Shown: positions 33,922 to 43,818, numbered from the stretch's first letter. The stretch is DNA of 64,000 nucleotides from Eikenella halliae (GCF_001648475.1 NZ_LXSQ01000006.1:53586-117585), one strand, 5' to 3'. A program made the numbers and translations. The notes: generated from the letters alone by a model not told the origin.

Positions 33922-34566
33922 ATGCCCAGGAAGCCCGGCAAACCCAACACCTACAACCGAATCATCGACATCAGCCTCCAACTGTTCAACGAAGAGGGTG
34001 AGCGCAACATCAGCACCAACCACATCTCCCAACGCCTCCGCATCAGCCCGGGCAACCTCTACTATCATTTTCGTAATAAAGACGAAATCATCGTTCAGCT
34101 GTTCCTTCGATACAGCAACAAACTGCTCGACTACATCCGCCAAACCGAGCTGCCCGGCAGCATGGCCAAAATGGGCGAATACCTACAGGGCGTGTACGAC
34201 ATCCTGTGGGAATACCGCTTCCTATTCAGCGACGTAAACACCCTGCTCGCCCGCAGCAAGCAGCTTTTGGGCGAACACAACGAATTCTCCCATGAGAAAA
34301 TCTCCCCGCTTTTGGTGAAAATCTTCATCGAACTGCGCGACAAAGGCATCATCGAAGCCGAAGACGAAGCCCTGCGCGAGCTCAGCCTGAACGTATGGCT
34401 GCTCACCAAATACTGGCTCGACTTCGACAACTCCCAGCACATCGGCTGTTGGGACGAAAACGCCAAACGGCGCGGCATCTACCAAACCATGAGCCTGATA
34501 CGCGGCTTTGTGAGCAAAGAGCACTACCCAAACTACTGCGAACTGATGGCGCAATATCGCTCCTGA
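33922..34566 (+). CDS. TetR/AcrR-family transcriptional regulator
   Basis: A 214-residue repressor. The N-terminal helix-turn-helix (about residues 12-58) has STNHISQRLRISPGNLYYHF followed by RNKDEII, and the ligand domain is helical. A strong AAGGAGATCACC precedes the ATG. The gene stands alone between murB and the dxr cluster. Its target and ligand are unknown; control of the nearby norM pump is possible but unsupported. Confidence 0.8.
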   Translation: MPRKPGKPNTYNRIIDISLQLFNEEGERNISTNHISQRLRISPGNLYYHFRNKDEIIVQLFLRYSNKLLDYIRQTELPGSMAKMGEYLQGVYDILWEYRFLFSDVNTLLARSKQLLGEHNEFSHEKISPLLVKIFIELRDKGIIEAEDEALRELSLNVWLLTKYWLDFDNSQHIGCWDENAKRRGIYQTMSLIRGFVSKEHYPNYCELMAQYRS

Positions 34567-34726
34567 AGCAGCAAACCAAACGGCAGCCGGAAACCGCCTT
34601 TCCGCTGCCGTTGAATATTGCAGGCGACTTAGCGGCATTTCCCTACGGCTGCCATGCCCGGCAAACCAAACCAAGGCCTTTGCAAAACCCGGCTTGTTTC
34701 CCCCAACATTTTCAGGTAGCCTGCAG

Positions 34727-34751
34727 CCCGCATTGAAGGCTACCTGAAAAA
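34727..34751. repeat. Diverging pair of uptake sequences
   Basis: TTTTCAGGTAGCCT and AGGCTACCTGAAAA point away from each other across about 15 bp in the gap before dxr. Confidence 0.7.
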
Positions 34752-34853
34752 TAAATCAGCCTCCCTACCCTTCCATAATACCGTGATACCGTGACCTAAA
34801 TTTAGGCAGAATCAGGCAACAAGCCAACGCCATGCCGGTTTAAAATGAATCAC

Positions 34854-34957
34854 TATAGTGGATTAACAAAAATCAGGACAAGGCGGCGAGCCGCAGACAG
34901 TACACACGTTACGGCAAGGCGAGCCAACGCTGTACTGGTTTTTGTTAATTCACTATA
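34854..34957. mobile_element. Correia-like repeat upstream of dxr
   Basis: 104 bp, the same length as the core copy at 23938-24041. It starts TATAGTGGATTAACAAAAAT and ends TTTTTGTTAATTCACTATA, with target-like TA at both ends. It lies 34 bp before dxr. Neisserial Correia elements can supply promoters or RNase III sites, so it may shape dxr expression. Confidence 0.78.
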
Positions 34958-34991
34958 TAAGCAAAAAAAAGCTACCTGAAACACACCAACC

Positions 34992-36176
34992 ATGACCCAA
35001 TCCCTCACCATCCTCGGCAGCACCGGCAGCATCGGCACCAGCACGCTCGACGTGGTTGCCCGCCACCCCGAACGCTTCCGCATCTTCGCCCTCAGCGGCC
35101 ACAGCCAAACCGCCAAGCTGGCCGAACAATGCTTTGCCTTCCGCCCGCAATACGCCGTAACCGCCAACGAAGCGCAAGCCGCCGAACTGCGTACGCACCT
35201 GGCTGCCGCCGGCTGCCAAACCGAAGTGCTGCACGGCGAACAAGCTTTGTGCGACATTGCCGCCGCGCCGGAAACCGACGGCGTGATGGCCGCCATCGTC
35301 GGCGCCGCCGGCCTGCCGCCCACACTGGCCGCCGCCCGCGCCGGCAAAACCCTCTACCTGGCCAACAAAGAAACGCTGGTGGTTTCAGGTAGCCTCTTCA
35401 TGCAAACCGCCGCCCAATCCGGCGCCCGCATCCTGCCGGTAGACAGCGAACACAACGCTATCTATCAAGTATTGCCGCCGGAAAAAGGCTACCTGAAACA
35501 TAACGGCGTGCAATCCATCATCCTCACCGCTTCCGGCGGCCCCTTCCTGCATACCGACTTGGCCGACTTCCCCGCCATCACGCCCGAACAGGCGGTAAAA
35601 CACCCCAACTGGCAGATGGGGCGCAAAATTTCGGTGGACAGCGCCACCATGATGAACAAAGGCCTGGAGCTGATTGAAGCACACTGGCTGTTCAACTGCC
35701 CGCCGGACAAACTGGAAACCGTTATCCACCCGCAAAGCGTGGTGCACAGCATGGTGCGCTATGCCGACGGCTCGGTGCTGGCGCAAATGGGCACGCCCGA
35801 TATGCGCACGCCCATCGCCTACTGCCTCGGCCTGCCCGAACGCATCGCCTCCGGCGTGCCGCCGCTGGATTTTGCCGCCCTCTCCGCGCTCACCTTTGAA
35901 ACGCCCGACTACCGCCGTTTCCCCTGCCTGGAACTGGCCTATCAGGCCATGCAGGCCGGCGGCAGCGTGCCCTGCGTGCTCAATGCCGCCAACGAAATCG
36001 CCGTGGCCGCCTTTCTGGCCGGCCGCATCCGCTTTACCGACATCGCACACACGGTACGGCATTGCCTGGAGCAGGATTTTTCAGGTAGCCACCACAGCCT
36101 GGAAGGCCTGCTGGATTTGGATGCCGCTGCCCGACGCGCCGCAGAAGCGTTTGTGCAGCAAGTGGCGAATCGCTGA
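34992..36176 (+). CDS. dxr: 1-deoxy-D-xylulose 5-phosphate reductoisomerase
   Basis: A 394-residue NADPH enzyme of the MEP isoprenoid pathway. The NADPH loop is GSTGSIGTSTLDVV at the N-terminus. The metal-binding Asp151 and Glu153 lie in VDSEHNAIYQ, and SVDSATMMNKGLE follows. Two uptake sequences are translated inside the gene (near 35384 and 35485). It opens the dxr-rseP-bamA-ompH-lpxD-fabZ-lpxA cluster, but inverted uptake sequences separate it from rseP. Confidence 0.95.
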   Translation: MTQSLTILGSTGSIGTSTLDVVARHPERFRIFALSGHSQTAKLAEQCFAFRPQYAVTANEAQAAELRTHLAAAGCQTEVLHGEQALCDIAAAPETDGVMAAIVGAAGLPPTLAAARAGKTLYLANKETLVVSGSLFMQTAAQSGARILPVDSEHNAIYQVLPPEKGYLKHNGVQSIILTASGGPFLHTDLADFPAITPEQAVKHPNWQMGRKISVDSATMMNKGLELIEAHWLFNCPPDKLETVIHPQSVVHSMVRYADGSVLAQMGTPDMRTPIAYCLGLPERIASGVPPLDFAALSALTFETPDYRRFPCLELAYQAMQAGGSVPCVLNAANEIAVAAFLAGRIRFTDIAHTVRHCLEQDFSGSHHSLEGLLDLDAAARRAAEAFVQQVANR

Positions 36177-36324
36177 ACATCTTTTTCATGCCAGGCAGCA
36201 AGCCGCATGAATAATGCGGCAAGCCAAGCCAATATGACAGGCCTTCGCTATTGGCGCAGGCTTTGTCGGGAACCTCTGTTTCCATTACAATTACGTTTTT
36301 CTTCCTGCAGCCGATTGGCGGCTG

Positions 36325-36365
36325 AGGCTACCTGAAAATACGGCACTCCCTTTTTCAGGTAGCCT
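36325..36365 (+). terminator. Uptake-sequence hairpin between dxr and rseP
   Basis: AGGCTACCTGAAAA and TTTTTCAGGTAGCCT are inverted around 12 bases. Confidence 0.5.
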
Positions 36366-36399
36366 GCATCCGATTCGCCTGCTTCAAGGAGCTTCTTGT

Positions 36400-37752
36400 T
36401 TGTTTCTTTTGCACACACTCGGCGCGTTTATCGTTGCCATCCTGATTTTGGTTAGCCTGCACGAGCTGGGGCATTTGTTGGTGGCGCGCTGGTGCGGCAT
36501 CAAAGTGCTGCGTTTTTCCGTGGGCTTCGGCAAGCCGTTTTTCAACAAACGCTGGCGCAATATCGAATGGTGCCTGGCGCCGATTCCGCTGGGCGGCTAT
36601 GTGAAAATGGTCGACACCCGCGAAGGCGACGTGGCCGAGGCCGACCTGCCCTACGCCTTCGATAAGCAACACCCGTTCAAACGCATGCTGGTGGTGGCCG
36701 CCGGCCCGCTCACCAACCTCGCGCTGGCCGTGCTGCTCTACACCTTCTCCTTCGGCTATTTCGGCGCGCAGGAAGTGCGCCCGATGGTGGGCATGGTGAT
36801 GCCCGACACATTGGCCGCCAAAGTAGGCTTCCAGCCGGGCGACACCATCACCGCCGTAAACGGCAAGCAGGTGCTCACTTGGGGCGACGCACAATCGGAA
36901 ATCATCCTGAATTTGGAAGCCGGTAAGGTTCAGGTAGCCGTGCACGAGGCCAACGGCAGCCAAACCACGCGCACCATCGATGCCGCCGGCACGCCGGAAG
37001 CGGAAGCCGTGGCCAAACGCGGCGGCTGGTTCGGCATCACCGCCCTGCGCCTGAACACCACGCTCGCCTCTATCCAGCCTAGCTCCCCCGCCGAGCGCGC
37101 CGGTTTGCGCAAAGGCGACCGCGTCGTAGCCGTGAACGGGCAAATCGTGCACACTTGGCCGGATTTAACCACCACCATCCGCCAACACCCGCAAGACAAA
37201 CTGACTATCGATATTTTGCGCGGCGGCAAACCGCTTCAGGTAGCCTTGCGCCCCGACAGCCGTGAAGACCGCAACGGCGAACGCTACGGCTATGCCGGTT
37301 TTGAAGCCGAAGTCGACCAACAATGGATGGCTCGCTCAACCTACCGCTACCAGCCCACCTGGCTGGGCGCAGCCGAAATGGGCATGCAGCGCGTGTCTTC
37401 CTACACCGCGCTCACCGGCCGCCTGTTTGCCCGCCTGCTCACCGGCCAGGCTTCCGTAAGCCACATTTCCGGCCCGATCACCATCGCCAGCTACGCCGGC
37501 AAAACCGCCTCCGCCGGCATTCAGGATTATTTGGAATTCCTCGCCGTGGTGAGCATCAGCCTGGGGATTTTGAATTTGCTGCCGATTCCTGTTTTAGATG
37601 GCGGCCATTTAATGTATTATGCCGCCGAATGGATTCGCGGCAAGCCCGTTAGCGCCAATGTGCAACTGTGGGGACTACGCCTCGGCCTCTCCCTGATGCT
37701 GATGCTGATGCTGCTGGCTTTTTTCAACGATATCACCCGCTTACTGGGATAA
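36400..37752 (+). CDS. rseP: Site-2 intramembrane metalloprotease RseP
   Basis: A 450-residue inner-membrane zinc protease that cuts anti-sigma factors and signal peptide remnants. The active site His21-Glu22-x2-His25 (HELGH) is in the first helix, two PDZ domains span about 115-295, and the LPIPVLDGGHL motif near 395 supplies the third ligand. The start is a TTG at 36400 with AAGGAG 8 bp upstream; no ATG fits. It lies 3 bp before bamA. Confidence 0.93.
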   Translation: MFLLHTLGAFIVAILILVSLHELGHLLVARWCGIKVLRFSVGFGKPFFNKRWRNIEWCLAPIPLGGYVKMVDTREGDVAEADLPYAFDKQHPFKRMLVVAAGPLTNLALAVLLYTFSFGYFGAQEVRPMVGMVMPDTLAAKVGFQPGDTITAVNGKQVLTWGDAQSEIILNLEAGKVQVAVHEANGSQTTRTIDAAGTPEAEAVAKRGGWFGITALRLNTTLASIQPSSPAERAGLRKGDRVVAVNGQIVHTWPDLTTTIRQHPQDKLTIDILRGGKPLQVALRPDSREDRNGERYGYAGFEAEVDQQWMARSTYRYQPTWLGAAEMGMQRVSSYTALTGRLFARLLTGQASVSHISGPITIASYAGKTASAGIQDYLEFLAVVSISLGILNLLPIPVLDGGHLMYYAAEWIRGKPVSANVQLWGLRLGLSLMLMLMLLAFFNDITRLLG

Positions 37753-37755
37753 AGC

Positions 37756-40152
37756 ATGAAACTGAACAAACTTACCTTCTCTTTGTTTGCAGCCGGATTG
37801 TCTTCTTGGGCGCTGGCCGCCGCTCCGTTTACCATCCAAGATATCCGCATCGAGGGCCTGCAGCGTACCGACCCTTCCACCGTATTGGGCTACTTGCCGG
37901 TTAAAGTGGGCGGGACTTTCACCGATGGCGAAGGCGAACAAATCATCAAAAACCTCTATGCCACCGGCTTGTTCGACGATGTGCGCGTAGAAACCATGGG
38001 CAACCAAGTGTTGCTGACCGTGGTGGAGCGCCCCATCATCAACACGGTTACCGTTACCGGCGGCAAAACCCTGCCCAGCGACGCCATCAAGAAAAATCTT
38101 GACAGCTTCGGCCTGGGTCAATCGCAGCCATTCAACCAAGCAATCCTCAACCAAGCCGTGGCCGGCCTGCAGCAGGAGTATGCCAACCAAGGCAAGCTCT
38201 CCGCCACCATTACCCCCGAGATTTCCCGCCTCTCGCGTAACCGCGTGGACATTACGCTGAAAATCGATGAAGGTCCTACCACCCACATCAAAGAAATCGA
38301 CTTTGAAGGCAACCAGCATTTCTCCAACCGCACCTTGCGCCACCAAATGCAGATGGATCGCCACGGCATGTTGAGCTGGCTCTCCAAAGACGATCGTTTC
38401 TCCGACGAAAAATTCCGCCAAGACCTGCAAGCCATCACCGATTTCTACCAAAACGAAGGCTTCTTCGAAGGCCGAGTGCAGGATGCCGATGTGCGCTACA
38501 ACGCCGACCGCACAGAGCAGACGCTGTGGATTAAAGTACACGAAGGCGAACGCTACCGCTGGGGCAAAGTGCGCATCGAAGGCGACACCCGCGAAGTGCC
38601 GCGCGAAGAATTGGAAGCCCTGCTGAAAATGCGTGAAGGCCGCCGCTACAACCGCTCGCAGATGGTAGAAAGCCTGCAGGCCATCCAAGACCGTATGGGT
38701 CAGGCCGGCTACGCACTGGCTCAAGTAGGCGTGCAACCGCAGCCTGACCAGGCCAACCACACCGTGGATTTCGTTTTAACAGTGAATCCCGGCCGCAAAT
38801 ACTATGTGAACCAAATCCACATTTCCGGCAACAACAAAACCCGTGATGCCGTTATCCGCCGCGAAATGCGCCAAACCGAAGCGGCGCCCTACGATTCGGC
38901 CAAGCTCAACCGCTCCAAAGACCGCATCCAGCTCTTGGGCTATTTCGATGATGTGAAAGTGGAAACCCGCCCGCTGCCCGATACGCCCGACCAAGTGGAT
39001 GTGGATGTATCCGTGAAAGAGCGCTCTACCGGTTCGGTAGAAGTGGCTGCCGGTTGGGTACAAGATACCGGTTTGGTACTTTCTGCAGGCGTGGCGCAAG
39101 ACAACCTGTTCGGTACGGGCAAATCTGCCAACTTCCGCATTGCGCGCGGCAAAACCCAAAATACCGCGTCCCTGTCGTTTACCGACCCCTACTTCACCCC
39201 CGACGGCGTGAGCCTAGGCTACGATATCTACTATCGCGGCTACATGCCCTATAAATCCAGCTCCAGCACCAGTTCCAACAACTACGAAACCACCCGTATC
39301 GGTCTCGGTGCGCGCATGGGTGTGCCGATTACCGAATATGACCGCATAAACTTCGGTCTCGGCGTAGAACACCTCACCGTGAAGCTGCACGGTGACGAAA
39401 CCTACCAGCCCTATCGCTACCGCCAGTTCATCCAAGAACACGGCGAGAAAAACTGGATTGTTAAAGGCAATATCGGCTGGGGTCGCAACAAAACCGACGA
39501 TGCCCTGTGGCCGACCCGCGGCTACACCACCAGCGTCAACGCCGATCTCGGCCTGCCCGGCGGCAGTTTGAAATACTACATCCTCACCCACGACCAACGC
39601 TGGTTCTTCCCCTTAAGCAAGAGCTTCACTCTGATGCTGGGTGGGGAAGTGGGTTATGCTGGTTCCTACGGCGGCACATCCTCCGTACCCTTCTTCAACA
39701 ACTTCTACGGCGGCGGCCTAGGCTCCGTGCGCGGTTACGAAAACGGTTCTTTGGGTCCGAAGGTATATGAAATTTATGGCAATACCCGTAATACCGTAAA
39801 CTACGGCGGTACTTACAAAGCCTATGCTTCTGCCGAGCTGCTCTTCCCCTTCCCCGGCGTAAAAGACCAGCGTTCCGTGCGCTTGAGCGTGTTCGCCGAT
39901 GCCGGTAGCGTGTGGGATGGCAAAACCTACAATACCGGAGCATACAGTGCTAGCAACCCCTACGGCACCAACGGCTACTACAGCAAAGACCACCGTTCTT
40001 CTTTCAGCAACGAACTGCGCTATTCCGTAGGCGCGGCGCTGACTTGGATTTCCCCGTTGGGCCCGATGAAATTCAGTTTTGCCCACCCGATGCGGCAGCG
40101 GGATAACGACCAAATCCAACGTTTCCAATTCCAATTGGGTACGACTTTCTAA
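37756..40152 (+). CDS. bamA: Outer membrane protein assembly factor BamA
   Basis: A 798-residue core of the BAM machine that folds beta-barrel proteins into the outer membrane. The signal peptide ends near residue 21 (SSWALAA). Five POTRA domains follow to about 420, then a 16-strand barrel. FGRSVRGY-type motif GLGSVRGYENGSLGP is present, and the C-terminal residue is the barrel-typical Phe (FQFQLGTTF). It is tightly coupled to rseP and followed by ompH. Confidence 0.95.
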   Translation: MKLNKLTFSLFAAGLSSWALAAAPFTIQDIRIEGLQRTDPSTVLGYLPVKVGGTFTDGEGEQIIKNLYATGLFDDVRVETMGNQVLLTVVERPIINTVTVTGGKTLPSDAIKKNLDSFGLGQSQPFNQAILNQAVAGLQQEYANQGKLSATITPEISRLSRNRVDITLKIDEGPTTHIKEIDFEGNQHFSNRTLRHQMQMDRHGMLSWLSKDDRFSDEKFRQDLQAITDFYQNEGFFEGRVQDADVRYNADRTEQTLWIKVHEGERYRWGKVRIEGDTREVPREELEALLKMREGRRYNRSQMVESLQAIQDRMGQAGYALAQVGVQPQPDQANHTVDFVLTVNPGRKYYVNQIHISGNNKTRDAVIRREMRQTEAAPYDSAKLNRSKDRIQLLGYFDDVKVETRPLPDTPDQVDVDVSVKERSTGSVEVAAGWVQDTGLVLSAGVAQDNLFGTGKSANFRIARGKTQNTASLSFTDPYFTPDGVSLGYDIYYRGYMPYKSSSSTSSNNYETTRIGLGARMGVPITEYDRINFGLGVEHLTVKLHGDETYQPYRYRQFIQEHGEKNWIVKGNIGWGRNKTDDALWPTRGYTTSVNADLGLPGGSLKYYILTHDQRWFFPLSKSFTLMLGGEVGYAGSYGGTSSVPFFNNFYGGGLGSVRGYENGSLGPKVYEIYGNTRNTVNYGGTYKAYASAELLFPFPGVKDQRSVRLSVFADAGSVWDGKTYNTGAYSASNPYGTNGYYSKDHRSSFSNELRYSVGAALTWISPLGPMKFSFAHPMRQRDNDQIQRFQFQLGTTF

Positions 40153-40163
40153 GAAAGCAGATA

Positions 40164-40664
40164 ATGAAGCTTAATCTTCCCCGTATGGCAGCAGCAGCCG
40201 CTGCGGTGCTGCTCGCATCGTATGCTGTTGCCGACAGCGTACAAAAGCTGGGATTCATCGATACCGAGCGCGTGTATCAGCAGTCCGTTCAGGCACAGCG
40301 CATCCAAACCACCCTGCAAAACGAATTCGGCACTCGCCAACAGGCCTTGCAACGGCTGCGCGATCAAGGCATTACCTTGAAAGCCCGGCTCGACCAAGGC
40401 CGCCTGAGCCCCACCGAACGCCGCCGCATCGAGCAGCAGCTGATTGCCCTGGATGGGGATTTGCGCCGCCAAGCCGCACAGCTTACCGAAGAGTACAACC
40501 TGCGCCGCAACGAAGAGTTTGCCGCCCTGCAGCAAAATGCCAACCGCGTGATTACCGAGCTGGCTCAGCGCGACGGCTATGACTTGATTATCCAAGACGT
40601 TATCTACGTAAACAGCAAATTCGACATTACCGACCAAGTTATCCGCGCCCTCAACAACCAATAG
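40164..40664 (+). CDS. ompH: Periplasmic chaperone OmpH/Skp
   Basis: A 166-residue protein with a signal peptide (cut near AVADS) and a long helical hairpin, the tentacle of Skp-family trimers that carry unfolded outer membrane proteins to BamA. The motif KLGFIDTERVYQQS is typical of the family. It follows bamA by 11 bp. Confidence 0.92.
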   Translation: MKLNLPRMAAAAAAVLLASYAVADSVQKLGFIDTERVYQQSVQAQRIQTTLQNEFGTRQQALQRLRDQGITLKARLDQGRLSPTERRRIEQQLIALDGDLRRQAAQLTEEYNLRRNEEFAALQQNANRVITELAQRDGYDLIIQDVIYVNSKFDITDQVIRALNNQ

Positions 40665-40810
40665 GCCGACGACGGGTTGGCTGCCTTCCGATACTGCATC
40701 GGCCCTATCGGAAACGCATCAATCCGCCCTAAAGGCTACCTGAAAGCGCGGGCTTCAACGAAATTGGCATTCCGGCCTCTCTGTTTTGCAGCAACACAGG
40801 CTACCTGAAA

Positions 40811-41842
40811 ATGCAGAAACTCCTTTCCCAAATCACCGCCGCCCTAGGCGGCACGCTTGCCGGGCAAGACATCGCCATCAGCCGTATTGCTCCGCTGCAT
40901 ACCGCACAAAAAGACGACATCAGCTTTGTCTCACACCCCAAACACCTGCCAGAAGCCCTGGCCAGCCAAGCCGGCGCGCTGATTGTGCACCACAAATTGG
41001 CCGACAAACTGCCCGGTCGCAATCTGATTGCGTGCGACAACCCGCAACTCTATTTCGCCCAAACCGCCCGCCTGTTCCACCCTGCTCCCGCCGCCAATCC
41101 CGGCATTCATCCCAGCGCCGTGGTGGAAGCAAGCGCCATCGTGCCCGACAGCTGCGAAATCGGTGCCAATGTTTACATCGGCGAATGCGTCGTGCTGGGC
41201 GAAGGCTGCCGCATCCTGGCCAACTGCGTGGTGGAAGCCAACTGTGTGCTTGGCGAGCATACCGTGCTGCACTCCAACGTAACCGTTTATGCCGGCTGCC
41301 GCCTCGGCGATCGCGTGGAAATCCACTCCGGCACCGTGATCGGTGCCGACGGCTTTGGTAATGCCTGGGCGCAAGACCATTGGTACAAAATCCCGCAAGT
41401 GGGCGGCGTGGAAATCGGCAACGACGTAGAAATCGGCGCTAACACCACCATCGACCGCGGCGCGATCGAAGACACCGTGATTGCCGAGGGGGCGAAAATC
41501 GACAACCTCGTGCAAATCGCCCACAACGTACATATCGGCGCCCACACCGCCATCGCTGCCTGCGTGGGCATTGCCGGCAGCACCCATATCGGCGCCTACT
41601 GCCAAATTGGCGGTGCCGCCATGTTTGTCGGCCACATCCGCGTGGCCGACCGCACCTTCATTGGTGGCGGCACCCTTGTGGCTGCCTCCATCAACCAGCC
41701 GGATTACTACGCCAGCTCCTATCCGCTGCAAACCCACCGCGACTGGGTGAAAAATGCCGTACACCTGCGCCGGCTCAACGAACTGCACCGCCGCGTGAAA
41801 ACATTGGAAAACACAATCAACTATCCCGAAAACAAGGAATAA
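40811..41842 (+). CDS. lpxD: UDP-3-O-acylglucosamine N-acyltransferase LpxD
   Basis: A 343-residue lipid A enzyme (third step) built as a left-handed beta-helix of hexapeptide repeats over about 100-300, after an N-terminal uridine-binding domain. The motif AHNVHIGAHTAIAACVGIAG contains the catalytic-type His. A DUS lies 10 bp before the ATG and no classic ribosome site is visible. The fabZ gene follows after 3 bp. Confidence 0.94.
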   Translation: MQKLLSQITAALGGTLAGQDIAISRIAPLHTAQKDDISFVSHPKHLPEALASQAGALIVHHKLADKLPGRNLIACDNPQLYFAQTARLFHPAPAANPGIHPSAVVEASAIVPDSCEIGANVYIGECVVLGEGCRILANCVVEANCVLGEHTVLHSNVTVYAGCRLGDRVEIHSGTVIGADGFGNAWAQDHWYKIPQVGGVEIGNDVEIGANTTIDRGAIEDTVIAEGAKIDNLVQIAHNVHIGAHTAIAACVGIAGSTHIGAYCQIGGAAMFVGHIRVADRTFIGGGTLVAASINQPDYYASSYPLQTHRDWVKNAVHLRRLNELHRRVKTLENTINYPENKE

Positions 41843-41845
41843 CCC

Positions 41846-42310
41846 ATGCAAATTGAAAACATCGAACTCCCGCTGGACGTGCGCACCCTGCAACGCCTGC
41901 TGCCGCACCGCTACCCCTTCCTGCTGCTGGACCGCGTCATCGGCTTTGAAAAAGAAAAAAGCCTCACTGCCATTAAAAACGTTTCCGTAAACGAACCGTT
42001 TTTCCAAGGCCACTTCCCTGATTTCCCCGTGATGCCGGGCGTGTTGATTATCGAAGCGATGGCACAGGCTGCCGGCGTGCTTGCCATCCTCAGCCGGGGC
42101 GAGCGCAAAGAAAACGAAATCTACTTTTTCGTTGGTATCGACGAAGCGCGCTTCAAACGCCAAGTCGTGCCCGGCGACCAAGTGCAGATTCATCTGGACG
42201 TCATCACCCACAAGCGCGACATCGGCAAATTCAAAGCCACTGCCACCGTAGACGGTCAAATCGCCGCCGAAGCCGTTATCATGTGCGCCAAACGTGCGGT
42301 GGATAAATAA
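41846..42310 (+). CDS. fabZ: 3-hydroxyacyl-ACP dehydratase FabZ
   Basis: A 154-residue hot-dog fold enzyme that dehydrates 3-hydroxyacyl-ACP in fatty acid elongation. The catalytic His56 is in FQGHFPDFPVMPG and Glu70 in IIEAMAQAAG, with the 14-residue spacing of the family. It lies between lpxD and lpxA, balancing fatty acid and lipid A synthesis. Confidence 0.95.
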   Translation: MQIENIELPLDVRTLQRLLPHRYPFLLLDRVIGFEKEKSLTAIKNVSVNEPFFQGHFPDFPVMPGVLIIEAMAQAAGVLAILSRGERKENEIYFFVGIDEARFKRQVVPGDQVQIHLDVITHKRDIGKFKATATVDGQIAAEAVIMCAKRAVDK

Positions 42311-42431
42311 GCCGGCAAGCTAGGCAATGCCCTTTTCAGGTAGCCTCCGCCAAACCGCCCACCGCATTTCGCACAAACCATTTTCAGGTAGCCCCTTACC
42401 CCTGCAAAGCCCGCTGCCACAAGGAAACCCC

Positions 42432-43208
42432 ATGTCCCTAATCCACCCCACCGCGATTATCGACCCCAAAGCCGAGCTCGACAGCAGCGTTAAAGTCGGC
42501 GCCTACACCATCATCGGCCCGAACGTACAAATCGGCGCCGGCAGCGAAATCGGTCCGCACGCCGTTATCGAAGGGCACACCACCATCGGCGAAAACAACC
42601 GCATTTTCCAATTCGCCAGCCTCGGTGCCATCCCGCAAGACAAAAAATACCGCGGCGAGCCCACCCGCCTGATTATCGGCAACGGCAACACCATCCGCGA
42701 ATTCACCACCTTCAACCTCGGCACCGTAACCGGCATCGGTGAAACCCGCATCGGCGACGACAACTGGATCATGGCCTACTGCCACCTCGCCCACGACTGC
42801 GTAATCGGCAGCCACACCATCTTCGCCAACAACGCCTCCCTCGCCGGCCACGTTACCATCGGCGACTACGTCATCCTCGGCGGCTACACCCTCGTATTCC
42901 AATTCTGCCAAATCGGCAACTACGCCATGACCGCCTTCGCCGCCGGCGTGCACAAAGACGTCCCCCCCTACTTCATGGCCGCCGGCTACCGCGCCGAGCC
43001 CGCTGGCATCAACAGCGAAGGCATGCGCCGCAACGGCTTCACCCCCGAGCAGATTGCCAACGTGAAAAACGCCTACAAAACCCTCTACCGCCAAGGTCTG
43101 CCCTACGAAGAAGCCCGCAGCCAGATTGCCCAAGCCGCCGAAACCGCCCCCGAGCTGGCCGTGTTGCGCGACTTCCTTGCCGACTCACAACGTAGTATCA
43201 TTCGCTAA
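42432..43208 (+). CDS. lpxA: UDP-N-acetylglucosamine acyltransferase LpxA
   Basis: A 258-residue hexapeptide-repeat acyltransferase for the first step of lipid A synthesis. The catalytic His lies in CHLAHDCVIG (residue 121), and GGYTLVFQFCQIG follows. The ATG at 42432 is chosen because AAGGAAACCCC precedes it and the start MSLIHPTAIID matches the family. Two reverse uptake sequences sit in the 120 bp after fabZ, so lpxA may have its own promoter. Confidence 0.95.
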   Translation: MSLIHPTAIIDPKAELDSSVKVGAYTIIGPNVQIGAGSEIGPHAVIEGHTTIGENNRIFQFASLGAIPQDKKYRGEPTRLIIGNGNTIREFTTFNLGTVTGIGETRIGDDNWIMAYCHLAHDCVIGSHTIFANNASLAGHVTIGDYVILGGYTLVFQFCQIGNYAMTAFAAGVHKDVPPYFMAAGYRAEPAGINSEGMRRNGFTPEQIANVKNAYKTLYRQGLPYEEARSQIAQAAETAPELAVLRDFLADSQRSIIR

Positions 43209-43219
43209 TCTTTCCCCCA

Positions 43220-43257
43220 AGGCTACCTGAAACAGCCAAACCGTTTTCAGGTAGCCT
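43220..43257 (+). terminator. Uptake-sequence terminator ending the lpx cluster
   Basis: AGGCTACCTGAAA pairs with TTTTCAGGTAGCCT across about 11 bases. Confidence 0.65.
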
Positions 43258-43308
43258 TACGGTGAAACTTCCCAAGTAGCACAACTCATCAACCGATAAG
43301 GAGACACT

Positions 43309-43770
43309 ATGCAAAAACTCACCACCCTCGCCCTGATTGCCGCCCTGGCCGCTCCTGCCGCTGCCCTGGCCAACGACTTCGAAAGCGAACACGCTACCAA
43401 CCGCGAAGTAGTCAGCCAAGCCGACCCCGCCGCCCGCGAGCTGTTCTTGCGCCCAGTTACCCTGAAGCAAGGCCGTAACCACACCCTGCCCGTAACCCTG
43501 CGTGCCGGCAAGTTCTACACCTTCTTTGGCGACTGCGACGACAGCTGCAACAACATGGACATGAATTTGATGGCTGCCAACGGTGTCCGCGTAGCCGGCG
43601 ACAACCTGCCGGATAACCAGCCCCTGTTCACATTCCAAGCTCCCAGCAGCGGTAACTACCGCATCGTATTGAGCATGAAAGACTGCGATGATGCCAACGG
43701 CTGCAAAGCTACCATTCATGCTTTCGAAGGCAACCGTCGTGTATACGACACTTTCACCCGCTCGCGCTAA
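43309..43770 (+). CDS. Secreted PPC-like four-cysteine protein, member A
   Basis: A 153-residue protein with a signal peptide (cut near ALAND, residue 21). The beta-rich domain has the motif LRAGKFYTFFGDCDDSCNNMD: a C-x3-C pair, then a second pair C-x5-C near the end (KDCDDANGCKA). The layout resembles bacterial pre-peptidase C-terminal (PPC) beta-sandwich domains. Two relatives are in the window (44081-44524 and 59430-59882). Strong ribosome site AAGGAGACACT. Function unknown. Confidence 0.7.
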   Translation: MQKLTTLALIAALAAPAAALANDFESEHATNREVVSQADPAARELFLRPVTLKQGRNHTLPVTLRAGKFYTFFGDCDDSCNNMDMNLMAANGVRVAGDNLPDNQPLFTFQAPSSGNYRIVLSMKDCDDANGCKATIHAFEGNRRVYDTFTRSR

Positions 43771-43784
43771 TACCGCATAGCCCG

Positions 43785-43818
43785 ACCGCCCGAGCCACAC
43801 AGCCCGGGCGGTTTGTTA
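43785..43818 (+). terminator. Intrinsic terminator after member A
   Basis: ACCGCCCG (43785-43792) pairs with CGGGCGGT (43805-43812), then a T-rich run. Confidence 0.8.
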
